Shown here piece after piece: positions 24,363 to 32,646 of a stretch of DNA of 64,000 nt. The stretch is from a candidate division Zixibacteria bacterium HGW-Zixibacteria-1 (lineage in GTDB: Bacteria; Zixibacteria; MSB-5A5; GN15; PGXB01), in NCBI GenBank assembly GCA_002838945.1, contig PGXB01000015.1:1-64000 (forward strand). The letters are read 5' to 3'. The notes beneath the pieces are model-generated. The model had not been told where the DNA came from. It searched no databases and saw only the letters and a list, made by a program, of their open reading frames with translations. Within the stretch, counting starts at the first letter, position 1; each line of letters opens with the position of its first letter. The translations under genes were made by a program, and so were the position numbers.

Positions 24363-25460
24363 ATGAAGCACAAAATGTTGATGTCCGCCTTTATACTGGG
24401 TGTCTTTGGATTATTTATGGGTCTGTCATGCTGTGATGACTGCCCGACCTGCCCGAAAAAGCCGGAGCCGCCGCCGCTGGGGAAGTATCGCATATTCAGT
24501 TTCAATAGTTCCTATAAAAGGGTGGTCGCAATCGACACCCCGGCGGATACTGTCGTTAATATTACTCAGCTTGATTTTTACGGGTATGGCGTATTTGCTG
24601 TCCCGGGCGGTGACCGCTTATTGATAACGAATACTGATACACGAAAGATGCAGGTAATGGATACGAGAAGTTTTGAGTTAACCGAAGAGCTTGACCTGTA
24701 TGGAGATTATTTCTTTGACAAGAGCGACAATTATGGAATTGTATCTTCGTTTGAAAATGAGAAGACCTACCGAATTGATCCTGTGACACTATCTCCGGTC
24801 GATTCAGTACCTCTCGTAACTTATCACGGTTATCTGGACACCCTTACAAACAGCTTTTGGGGCACGATTTGCGTGACTGATTCATCGGGTTTGTCCTGCA
24901 ATATGATTCTGAATCTAGATTGTGATGACTTTTCAAATGTTGACACGCTTTTTCTGGACACCAGTATTTGGGTTGTCAATGTGGCATATAGCTGGCGAAC
25001 CAATGATTTATATATGCAGGGTGGAAAGAATGGATTCCCGGTAATTTTGTGTCACGATATTGACAGCGAGATCACGGAAGTAATACTGTACTTTACATTT
25101 CAAATCGGTGGCCTGCGTGTTTCTCCTGACGGCAGGTATGTATATATCACCGACAGCGGTGACGGGTCACATGGTATCTTTCCGACAGGTTATATTTATA
25201 TAATAGATACCGAAACACGACAGCTTTATGATGTAATACCGCCGATTGTCTATCCAGCGCAAGAGATTGGAATTGCCCTATGGGGTGAAATGTTGATAAC
25301 CCCCGACACCCGCCGGCTATATGTGGCCAGCAATCGTAATGCCTGGGGTACGATGCCGATTGCGGTCGTTGATCTGTATGAGAATAAAATAATCAAAGCC
25401 ATTCTCCCATTCAACAACTTTTGGGGTGAATCACTGGCATTGGTAGAATTACAGGATTAA
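24363..25460 (+). CDS. Lipoprotein with beta-propeller (YncE-like) fold
   Basis: 365 residues with a lipoprotein signal ending LFMGLSCC, then a Cys-rich start CDDCPTCPKKPEPPP. The rest repeats short blades such as VPGGDRLLITNTDTRKMQVMD, VSPDGRYVYITDSGDG and ITPDTRRLYVASNRN, each with the PDGxxxYV pattern of YncE/NHL-like propellers. It should be anchored to a membrane outside the cytoplasm. GGGAGG precedes the ATG. It is the first clear gene after sigma54 cassette B and lies 19 nt before the subtilase gene, so the two form an operon. Confidence 0.8.
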   Translation: MKHKMLMSAFILGVFGLFMGLSCCDDCPTCPKKPEPPPLGKYRIFSFNSSYKRVVAIDTPADTVVNITQLDFYGYGVFAVPGGDRLLITNTDTRKMQVMDTRSFELTEELDLYGDYFFDKSDNYGIVSSFENEKTYRIDPVTLSPVDSVPLVTYHGYLDTLTNSFWGTICVTDSSGLSCNMILNLDCDDFSNVDTLFLDTSIWVVNVAYSWRTNDLYMQGGKNGFPVILCHDIDSEITEVILYFTFQIGGLRVSPDGRYVYITDSGDGSHGIFPTGYIYIIDTETRQLYDVIPPIVYPAQEIGIALWGEMLITPDTRRLYVASNRNAWGTMPIAVVDLYENKIIKAILPFNNFWGESLALVELQD

Positions 25461-25479
25461 AGAATAATAGGGGTATAAT

Positions 25480-27327
25480 ATGTGTAAAATAAAATATTTG
25501 ATATTCGTTTCGGCGGTGCTGTTATTTTCTGCGGCTGTTAACGCCGATGATGTATATTATTATTGCGGCAATAGTACTCATTATATTACTCAGATCGATT
25601 CAATTATATCGATAAAATTTGATCCGGCGATGTCCGATAATCACTTTCAGACCTTCGCATATGAGATCGAAGAAATTAATGAAGAAATTTTGCCGGAACC
25701 GGCACATTATGGATTTAATGTCTATCATGTAAATGAAGGCGTCAATATTGACAGTTTACTTGATTCGTTAAATAGTCGCCCGGACATCCTATTTGCCCTG
25801 CCTGCCTTTACCGACCAATATGGCACTATTTACAAATTAAATGATCATTTAGTCACTAGAATCCGGGACTCAATCACATCGCAGGTATTGGATAGTGTAA
25901 TAAATGCCAATTCTCTGGAATTGGAAAAAGGGCCCAATATTTATACCGGATGCTGTGTATATAAATTGTCAGCCAATACAGGCAATAGTGTAATTGCTAT
26001 TTCCAATGATCTGGTTGAATCCGGTATATCGGTTTATGCTCATCCCAGTTTCGTAGAAGCGGATGATTTTGCCAGTATTCCAAATGATTCACTTTACCAC
26101 TTTCAGTATTTTCTGCAGAATAACGGGGACTATGGCGGTAATCCAATGATCGATATCGATATTGAAAAAGCATGGGATATCAGTACAGGGAATCAGGATC
26201 TGATTATTGCCATTATTGATAATGGTTGCGTTTCATGGCATGAAGATTTTGATTATGAATTAAGTTCAGAGACAGAAGGATATGATATTATTGGTGACGA
26301 TATCAAACACGAAAACCCGGATTATGATCCACGGCCGGGTGTACTTCAAAACCATGGCGTAGCCTGTCAGGGTATTATATATGGGACCCTAAATAATGGA
26401 ATGGGTATTGCCGGAATAGCGCCAAATTGTCAATTGTTGCCAATAAAGTGTTCTGACAATAATGGTTATAACGGCTATCCAAATCACTATCACGATGCGA
26501 TTGTACATGCGGTCGTACATGGCGCAAAAATAGTATCATGTTCCTGGGGGTGGCGCGGCTTTAGTCAGTGGGACGAAATAACTGATGCTTTGCAATTCGC
26601 AGTTAATTTTGGAGTTGTTTGCGTTTTTGCATCAGGGAACTATGGGGACCAATATCCAGTTGGTGAATCTATTGGTTTTCCGGCCAATTCACCCTACACC
26701 ATAGGGGTCGGCGCCATTGAAAGAGATGGTGATTACTGGCTTTATAGCGGGTCGGGCCCGGAATTGGATGTTGTTGCGCCGTCCGGACATAATTCTGTGA
26801 GTCACGGCGATGTGTATACGCTGGATCAGATGGGCAATGCAGGGTGGAATCCCAATTTAGGCACGTGCGACAGTACTAATGAAAATTATGTTTGCTTTTT
26901 TGGGGGAACATCTGCCGCGACTCCGCAGGTCGCGGGAATATTGGGATTAGTCAGAAGCAGGAGACCCGATATTAATTCGTTTGATACTCTTAAAATGATA
27001 ATAGACAACTCCGCGGTAGATGGAATTGGCGATTATTACGATTTGCCGGGATTTGATGTTGCCTATGGCAACGGGCTGGCCAGCGCTTTTCGGGCACTCT
27101 TGGCTATCAGCAGGGGTGATGTCAACTGCAGCGGCTCATTAAATATACTGGATATTATATATATTATTAATTATGTGTATAAAGGCGGACCTGAGCCGAT
27201 TCCTGATGTTTTAATGGCCGATGCGAATTGCGACGGCGTGATTAACCTTATGGATTCGGACTTCCTCATCGATTATCTTTACCGAGGCGGCCCGGCCCCG
27301 CAAATTTGCTTTGATTATGGTGAGTAA
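25480..27327 (+). CDS. Secreted subtilisin-like (S8) protease with type I dockerin
   Basis: 615 residues. Signal peptide YLIFVSAVLLFSAAVNA; a long prodomain to about 215; then the S8 domain with Asp247 (IAIIDNGC), His292 (NHGVACQG), oxyanion Asn in FASGNYGD and Ser478 (GGTSAATPQVAG). The Asp motif reads DNGC instead of the common DTGI. The last 70 residues are two dockerin repeats (DVNCSGSLNILDIIYIINYV and DANCDGVINLMDSDFLIDYL). It could mature or degrade extracellular proteins, including the Pro/Asp-rich peptide made by the neighbouring unit, but this is inference. Confidence 0.92.
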   Translation: MCKIKYLIFVSAVLLFSAAVNADDVYYYCGNSTHYITQIDSIISIKFDPAMSDNHFQTFAYEIEEINEEILPEPAHYGFNVYHVNEGVNIDSLLDSLNSRPDILFALPAFTDQYGTIYKLNDHLVTRIRDSITSQVLDSVINANSLELEKGPNIYTGCCVYKLSANTGNSVIAISNDLVESGISVYAHPSFVEADDFASIPNDSLYHFQYFLQNNGDYGGNPMIDIDIEKAWDISTGNQDLIIAIIDNGCVSWHEDFDYELSSETEGYDIIGDDIKHENPDYDPRPGVLQNHGVACQGIIYGTLNNGMGIAGIAPNCQLLPIKCSDNNGYNGYPNHYHDAIVHAVVHGAKIVSCSWGWRGFSQWDEITDALQFAVNFGVVCVFASGNYGDQYPVGESIGFPANSPYTIGVGAIERDGDYWLYSGSGPELDVVAPSGHNSVSHGDVYTLDQMGNAGWNPNLGTCDSTNENYVCFFGGTSAATPQVAGILGLVRSRRPDINSFDTLKMIIDNSAVDGIGDYYDLPGFDVAYGNGLASAFRALLAISRGDVNCSGSLNILDIIYIINYVYKGGPEPIPDVLMADANCDGVINLMDSDFLIDYLYRGGPAPQICFDYGE

Positions 27328-27726
27328 ATTGAATTGCTCAGTCTATAGAAATTCTGACGGGTAAAAAAATGCAACTCCGGGTGTCAATGGTGTCAGTTCT
27401 CGAGGCATGCCCGGAGTTGCGGCTTTGTGAATCCCCAAAAAATCAAGGATGCAGCACCCCAAAAACCCCTTTTTATGAATGCTACAAACCCTAAGACAAA
27501 ATTGACACCGATTTGTTCCCGGCCGGCAAAAAAAAGACAGGCAGATGCGGACCCGCCGCGGCGGGCCGCCCACGAGGATATGAAACCGGCATTTATTTGG
27601 TGAACGCCATGCGTATCGGCAGCAGTTCCCGGATTAATTGCCTGCAACATTTTGATTTCGTAATTCGTTAAATCGGTGTAAATTACAGGAAATGATACTT
27701 GAACAATCTATGTGAGGCAAATATAT
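27328..27726. other. Intergenic region with inverted repeat and GC palindrome copy 2
   Basis: No gene. GCAACTCCGG (27371-27380) pairs with CCGGAGTTGC (27411-27420) across a 30-nt loop; A7 on the left makes it a possible terminator read from the minus side. The GC repeat of 4183-4203 recurs at 27549-27569. Confidence 0.5.
27549..27569. repeat. Dispersed GC palindromic repeat, copy 2
   Basis: 21 nt identical to 4183-4203, with core CCCGCCGCGGCGGG at 27552-27565. Confidence 0.6.
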
Positions 27727-28479
27727 ATGAGTGATAAGAAAGGATGGAAAGATTTTTTTAACGGTTTCGCGCCGCTTTATATGAATGAATCATTCACCCG
27801 CAATACAGTTAAGGAAGTTGACTTTATAATTGAAGAACTGGCGATCAAGCCGGGCAGCAGGATTCTTGATATCGGCTGCGGGACCGGCCGCCACTCGGTC
27901 GAACTGGCCCGGCGCGGATATAAAATGACCGGCGTGGATTGGTCGTCGGGTATGCTGGCTATGGCAAAGAAGGCAGCCGAAAAGGCCGGGGTTGAAGTCG
28001 AGTTAATTCAGTGCGATGCTGCCAAATACAAAGCCGCCGACAAATTCGATGCCGCCATCTGTTTGTGCGAAGGTGCCTTCGCGCTTCTTGGAAAAGACGA
28101 TGATCCGCTCGAGCGGGATCTGGCAGTTTTACTGAATATCAACCGCGCCCTGAAATTATCCGGCAAATTTGTTTTAACCACGCTCAACGCCATGCAAAAA
28201 ATCCGTAAGTCTAAACAGGATGATGTCGAAAAGGGTCTTTTCGATCCTGTCAACATAGTCGAAACGATCGAAATGGAATATGACAGTGCCGGTGGAAAGG
28301 AATGTGCCCGGTTGCGCGAGAAGGGGTATCTTGGATCGGAACTGAAGCTTCTTCTTAAGATGGCCGGATTCAGGACCAAAAATGTCTGGGGTGGGACAGC
28401 CGGCAACTGGGGAAAGCGGACAATTTTGCTGGATGAAATGGAAATCATGGCCGTGGCCGTCAAAGAGAGCGGTGATTGA
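27727..28479 (+). CDS. Class I SAM-dependent methyltransferase
   Basis: 250 residues from ATG 27727, with TGAGG nine bases upstream. Motif I is ILDIGCGTGRHSVELARRG, then TGVDWS (acidic residue for the ribose), IQCDAA and FDAAICLCEG. The substrate is unknown. It is followed by a cupin gene 71 nt on and a Crp/Fnr regulator gene, possibly one unit. Confidence 0.85.
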   Translation: MSDKKGWKDFFNGFAPLYMNESFTRNTVKEVDFIIEELAIKPGSRILDIGCGTGRHSVELARRGYKMTGVDWSSGMLAMAKKAAEKAGVEVELIQCDAAKYKAADKFDAAICLCEGAFALLGKDDDPLERDLAVLLNINRALKLSGKFVLTTLNAMQKIRKSKQDDVEKGLFDPVNIVETIEMEYDSAGGKECARLREKGYLGSELKLLLKMAGFRTKNVWGGTAGNWGKRTILLDEMEIMAVAVKESGD

Positions 28480-28550
28480 TATATACATGAATAATATGTA
28501 TATTATCCTGAACAAATAAAATTGCGAATTTATCAGCCTAGCGAGGAAAT

Positions 28551-28928
28551 ATGGAATCGGATAAAAGGAAATATTATATCGAGCCCGACAGCGCACCTCG
28601 TTTTTCACCAATGGAGGGAGTCGAAACGGCCCTTCTGACCGGAATGTCGGGCGAGAGCATGATGCTGGCGCTGACGACCATTCAGCCGGGATACGAAGTG
28701 CCGGAGCACAAACATCTTCAGGAACAGATCGGGGTGGTGCAGGCGGGCAAGGCGCGCATGAAAATCGGCGGCAAAGAGCATGTTGTCGAGAAAGGCGATG
28801 TCTGCGTTTTTCCATCCAATGTCCCGCACAGCGCCAAATCGATTGGTGATTCGCCGTTCGTGATGCTGGATATATTTCATCCGGTGCGCGAGGACTTTAT
28901 CGCCATGGCCAAAAAGCAAAACGGCTGA
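28551..28928 (+). CDS. Cupin-domain protein
   Basis: 125 residues forming one small beta-barrel: PEHKHLQEQIGVVQAGKARMK is close to cupin motif 1 (His, His, Gln/Glu) and GDVCVFPSNVPHSAK to motif 2 with its His. It should bind a divalent metal. It is 11 nt upstream of the Crp/Fnr gene. A paralogue occurs at 32283 in the stress operon. Confidence 0.85.
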   Translation: MESDKRKYYIEPDSAPRFSPMEGVETALLTGMSGESMMLALTTIQPGYEVPEHKHLQEQIGVVQAGKARMKIGGKEHVVEKGDVCVFPSNVPHSAKSIGDSPFVMLDIFHPVREDFIAMAKKQNG

Positions 28929-28939
28929 CATAAGGCCAT

Positions 28940-29617
28940 ATGAAAAACACTGAATTGCTTGGGAAAACATATCTCTGCTCGGGATTCGAGGCGGAGGAGC
29001 TTCACGAGTTCGCCGCCATTGCGCGTTTTATGGAGATCGACAAAGATAAAATCATTTTTTTCGAGGGTGATCCGGCTGAGGGATTTTATGTTTTACTTTC
29101 GGGGCGGGTTCGAATTTATAAAGCTTCGCCCGACGGCAAAGAGTATACCATTCATATTATCAAGCCGGGCCAATTGTTTGCCGAAGCGGCCATTTTCAAG
29201 GGGCATGAGTATCCGGCCAACTGCGCGACGGTGGAAAATTCATCGGTGGCCTATTTCCCGAAAGATGCCTTTCTGAATCTCCTGAAAAAATATCCCGAAA
29301 TATCGTTGAAAATAATCGGCTCCCTGGCCTCGTTCGTCCGGGATTTCAACCGGCAGGTGGAGGAGCTTTCTTTGAAAGAGGTCCCGGCACGGCTGGCTTC
29401 ATATTTATTGAACCTGGCCGAACAAAAAGGGAGTAATTCAGTCTATCTTGACTCCACCAAGACCGAACTGGCCAACCGCCTGGGGACGATAAGCGAGACC
29501 CTTTCCCGCAATCTCAAGAAATTAAGCGACTTAGGTGTTATCAGCGTCAACGGGCGCGAAATTTCAATCATCGATAAAAATCGCCTGAATAATATCGCCG
29601 ATGGCGAAAAAATCTGA
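28940..29617 (+). CDS. Crp/Fnr-family transcriptional regulator (DNR/NnrR-like candidate)
   Basis: 225 residues: cyclic-nucleotide-like beta roll (IIFFEGDPAEGFYVLLSGRVRIYKAS, FAEAAIFKG), a long dimer helix and a C-terminal winged HTH (TKTELANRLGTISETLSRNL). The four-Cys pattern of oxygen-sensing FNR is missing, since only two Cys are present, so it does not carry an FNR cluster. This fits the DNR/NnrR type, in which heme senses nitric oxide, or a ligand-type CRP. A TTGAC-N4-GTCAA box starts 4 nt after its stop and precedes the next operon, its likely target. Confidence 0.88.
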   Translation: MKNTELLGKTYLCSGFEAEELHEFAAIARFMEIDKDKIIFFEGDPAEGFYVLLSGRVRIYKASPDGKEYTIHIIKPGQLFAEAAIFKGHEYPANCATVENSSVAYFPKDAFLNLLKKYPEISLKIIGSLASFVRDFNRQVEELSLKEVPARLASYLLNLAEQKGSNSVYLDSTKTELANRLGTISETLSRNLKKLSDLGVISVNGREISIIDKNRLNNIADGEKI

Positions 29618-29621
29618 TTAT

Positions 29622-29635
29622 TTGACTTAAGTCAA
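29622..29635. promoter_or_regulatory. Crp/Fnr-type operator TTGACTTAAGTCAA
   Basis: A perfect 14-nt palindrome of the form TTGAC-N4-GTCAA. If it sits at -41.5, transcription starts near 29670 and a TATTTA -10 box is found at 29659-29664, the usual class II activator layout. Confidence 0.75.
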
Positions 29636-29702
29636 TGCCTTTCAGGACATTTCTGTCGTATTTAATACCAGACAAAATGAGTAGTAAAATTGGAGAATAA
29701 AA

Positions 29703-30494
29703 TTGGCTATTAGAAAAGTAATTCAGATTGATTCGGAAAAATGCGACGGTTGCGAGTTGTGTGTTCATGCCTGTGCCGAGGGTGCGATTGCCGTTGTTAA
29801 CGGAAAGGCTAGGCTTGTCAGTGATACCTACTGCGACGGCCTTGGGGCTTGCATCGGGGACTGCCCGCAGAATGCCATCACCATAATCGAGCGGGAGGCA
29901 TCCGAATTCAATGAAGAAGCGGCCAAGGCCAATGCCTCGGCACGGTTGAATAAAAATAATAACCGGCGGCCGGTGAAGGCTCCTTCGGCTCCTCCGGTTC
30001 ATGCCTGTCCGGGATCGATGTCCCAGACCTTGCAAACTTTTAATCAAGCGCCAGTGGCAAGGCAGGCGGAGGCGACAGCAGGGGGCACTCCTTCGCGCCT
30101 TGCCAACTGGCCCGTTCAATTGATGCTTGCACCGATCAAGGCGCCATATTTCGAGAACGCCGATCTTTTGATAGCGGCCGACTGCGTGCCGTTTGCCTTT
30201 TCTGATTTTCATGAGAAATTTCTGGCGGGGCGGACCTTGTTGATCGGTTGTCCCAAGCTGGATAATGTCGAGCATTATCTTGAGAAACTGACGCAAATAT
30301 TTCTTCAAAACAGTATCCGATCCGTCGAGATCGCCTATATGGAAGTGCCGTGCTGCCGCGGACTGGTCCGGCTGGTCGAGCTGGCGTTGGAAAAAGCCGC
30401 CGTCAAGCTGCCGCTGACCATGACAAAAGTCGGCATCAAGGGATATATCAATGAAGTCAGTGAATTGCCCTGCGGGAAGGAGCAAGTTAAATGA
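29703..30494 (+). CDS. Two-cluster ferredoxin-domain protein
   Basis: 263 residues from a TTG start with GGAG seven bases upstream. Two 4Fe-4S groups stand at the front: CDGCELCVHACAEGA and CDGLGACIGDCPQNA. After a linker rich in Ala, Asn and Pro comes a second domain with paired Cys (ADCVPFA, GCPKLDN, VPCCRGL), as seen in ferredoxin-like proteins next to hybrid-cluster-protein or nitrosative-stress genes. It is the first gene behind the TTGAC-N4-GTCAA box and overlaps the DUF438 gene by 4 nt. Confidence 0.8.
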   Translation: MAIRKVIQIDSEKCDGCELCVHACAEGAIAVVNGKARLVSDTYCDGLGACIGDCPQNAITIIEREASEFNEEAAKANASARLNKNNNRRPVKAPSAPPVHACPGSMSQTLQTFNQAPVARQAEATAGGTPSRLANWPVQLMLAPIKAPYFENADLLIAADCVPFAFSDFHEKFLAGRTLLIGCPKLDNVEHYLEKLTQIFLQNSIRSVEIAYMEVPCCRGLVRLVELALEKAAVKLPLTMTKVGIKGYINEVSELPCGKEQVK

Positions 30495-31723
30495 GTGAAC
30501 TAATCGACAATGCCAGAAAACGCAAGGATCTTCTGAAACACACGATCCTACAGCTTCACAAGGGTGAAACACCGGAGGCGGTCAAAAAACAACTGTCGAG
30601 GCTGCTGGGAGAAGTGCCGTACGGTGATGTCGTTGAGGTAGAGCAGGAACTGATCGCCGAAGGGCTTCCCGAAGAAGAGATCCTGCAACTGTGTGATCTG
30701 CATTCGAATGTTCTCAAGGGAGCCATCGATCATGAAGGAGCAAAAGTAGCTCCGCCCGGTCATCCGGTGCACACGTTCAAGGAAGAAAACAAGGCGCTCG
30801 GTTGGGAAATCAGCACCCTGCAAAAGCTTTTCGATATGGCTGCAAAAGTGAACGGTGCGGATGATACCAGGGTCGTGGCCGGTGAAATCCGCCGGCATAT
30901 CAACGCCCTGACCGATGTCGAGAAGCATTACAGCCGGAAGGAAAACCTTCTTTTTCCGTATCTCGAAAAACACAATATCACCGGTCCGCCCAAAGTGATG
31001 TGGGGAAAGCATGATGAAGCACGCGAATTGCTCAAATCGGCGGTTGAGGCGGTGCATAATTCCGAGGAATTATCCGCCGAAGAACTGCGGTCAGTTGTGG
31101 AACTGGTTCTGGTTCCGACGGTCGATGCCGTCGATGAGATGATTTATAAAGAAGAAAATATTTTGTTCCCGATGTGCATGGATACGTTGTCCGACGGCGA
31201 ATGGTACCATATAAGCAGGCAGAGTATTGAAATCGGTTTTTGCCTGTATGATCCAAAAGATGACTGGAAACCGGATAAGATTGAGGGTGACGCTGAAAAG
31301 GTCGTTCAGGGTGAGCGGATTCAACTGCCGAGCGGTTCATTTACCGCCATAGAGCTGGAAGCCATTCTCAATTCGATTCCCTTTGACCTGACTTTCGTCG
31401 ATAAAGATGACACGGTTCGTTATTTCACCCAAGGCAAAGAGCGGATTTTTGCCCGCAACCGGGCCATTATCGGCCGCAAAGTTCAGCTTTGCCACCCGCC
31501 TTCGAGTGTTCATATAGTGCAAAAAATACTTGATGATTTTCACTCCGGACGGCAGAATCATGCCTCGTTCTGGATCGAAATGCGCGGCCGGTTTATCAGT
31601 ATCGAGTATTTCGCGATGCACTCCGCCGACGGCGAATATCTCGGGACATTGGAGGTCAGTCAGGACCTCACCGAGAAACGCAAACTGGAAGGGGAGCAAA
31701 GGCTGTTGAACTATGCCGGTTGA
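30491..31723 (+). CDS. DUF438-hemerythrin-PAS protein
   Basis: 410 residues. Residues 1-75 are DUF438 (ELIDNARKRKDLLKHTILQL). A hemerythrin-like four-helix domain covers about 90-240, with HPVHTFKEEN, RRHINALTDVEKHYSRKE, FPYLEKH, GKHDEAR and EENILFPMC giving His/Glu for a di-iron site. A PAS domain covers about 285-400 (FDLTFVDKDDTVRYFTQGKE). Such proteins bind oxygen or nitric oxide at the di-iron centre and are common in anaerobes. Role here inferred: sensing or detoxifying nitric oxide. Confidence 0.85.
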   Translation: MSELIDNARKRKDLLKHTILQLHKGETPEAVKKQLSRLLGEVPYGDVVEVEQELIAEGLPEEEILQLCDLHSNVLKGAIDHEGAKVAPPGHPVHTFKEENKALGWEISTLQKLFDMAAKVNGADDTRVVAGEIRRHINALTDVEKHYSRKENLLFPYLEKHNITGPPKVMWGKHDEARELLKSAVEAVHNSEELSAEELRSVVELVLVPTVDAVDEMIYKEENILFPMCMDTLSDGEWYHISRQSIEIGFCLYDPKDDWKPDKIEGDAEKVVQGERIQLPSGSFTAIELEAILNSIPFDLTFVDKDDTVRYFTQGKERIFARNRAIIGRKVQLCHPPSSVHIVQKILDDFHSGRQNHASFWIEMRGRFISIEYFAMHSADGEYLGTLEVSQDLTEKRKLEGEQRLLNYAG

Positions 31724-32290
31724 ATGGTCGAGAAAATGGAAAACGATACAAAGCCATACATAACCCCGGACAGCAAGGTCGGTGCGCTGCTTGAGTATTT
31801 CCCTGAACTCGAAAATGTCCTGATGGAAATGTCGCCATCGTTCAGGAAATTGCGCAACCCGGTCCTCCGTCGGACGGTCGCCAAAGTCGCAACTCTGCGG
31901 CAGGTGGCGAAAATAGGAAATATTTCGTTGTCGAAGATGATCAATGAATTGAGAACCGCGGCGGGACAGTCAACCGGAGACGCTTTCGAAAACGATGAAA
32001 TCACGACTGATGCAAGACCGGAATGGTTCAATGAAGGTAAAGTGGTAAAATCGTTTGATGCCCGTTCGACAATCGAAGCCGGCAGAAATCCAATGGGGGA
32101 ATTTTTTAAGGTGCTTGGGGAAGTCGAAGGCGGCAAAATTTGCGAATTGATTACTCCCTTCGTGCCGGCGCCCCTGATTGAACTAGCCCGGGGCAAAGGT
32201 TACCGGGTCTGGTCCAGACAAACCGCTGAAGAAAAATTCGGCACGTACTTCATTCGTAATAATATAAAAGAAGGTGATGGAAATGTCTGA
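31724..32290 (+). CDS. DUF1858/DUF2249-type protein
   Basis: 188 residues; the ATG follows the stop of the DUF438 gene directly (31736 is an alternative). The N-terminal part is DUF1858-like (ITPDSKVGALLEYFPELENVL, PSFRKLRNPVLRRTVAKVAT). The C-terminal part, DARSTIEAGRNPMGEFFKVL then ITPFVPAPLIELARGKGY, matches the TusA/SirA-like DUF2249 fold. Proteins of this kind accompany hemerythrin and Hcp genes in anaerobes. Mechanism unknown. Confidence 0.75.
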   Translation: MVEKMENDTKPYITPDSKVGALLEYFPELENVLMEMSPSFRKLRNPVLRRTVAKVATLRQVAKIGNISLSKMINELRTAAGQSTGDAFENDEITTDARPEWFNEGKVVKSFDARSTIEAGRNPMGEFFKVLGEVEGGKICELITPFVPAPLIELARGKGYRVWSRQTAEEKFGTYFIRNNIKEGDGNV

Positions 32291-32630
32291 TAGTGATACA
32301 AGACAAAATAGCGCCATAGTTCCGGCCAAAGTATATTTTCTGGAGCAGATGGTGGATTATGCCGACGGAGCTGTCGTCAGCCGGACAATCTCAAAAAACA
32401 AAGCCGGTACGGTAACATTGTTTTCATTCGATACCGGACAGGAATTGAGTGAACATTCGGCTCCTTTTGATGCCCTGGTTCATGTTTTGGATGGCGAAGC
32501 GGAACTGATGATCGGCGGCGAAAAGGTTGTCGCCGGAACAGGTGAGCTGGTGATCATGCCGGCCAATGTTCCGCATGGCGTTAAGGCGGTGCAGAGATTC
32601 AAAATGCTTCTGACGATGATTCGGGGATAA
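32283..32630 (+). CDS. Cupin-domain protein
   Basis: 115 residues from ATG 32283 (AAGGTG upstream); GTG 32274 and ATG 32277 are also in frame. It overlaps the previous gene by 8 nt. Cupin motifs: LSEHSAPFDALVHVLDGEAE and GELVIMPANVPHGVKAV. In motif 1 the second His and the Glu are replaced, so metal binding is less certain than in its paralogue at 28551. Confidence 0.8.
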   Translation: MSDSDTRQNSAIVPAKVYFLEQMVDYADGAVVSRTISKNKAGTVTLFSFDTGQELSEHSAPFDALVHVLDGEAELMIGGEKVVAGTGELVIMPANVPHGVKAVQRFKMLLTMIRG

Positions 32631-32646
32631 TTATCGGGAAAACCCA

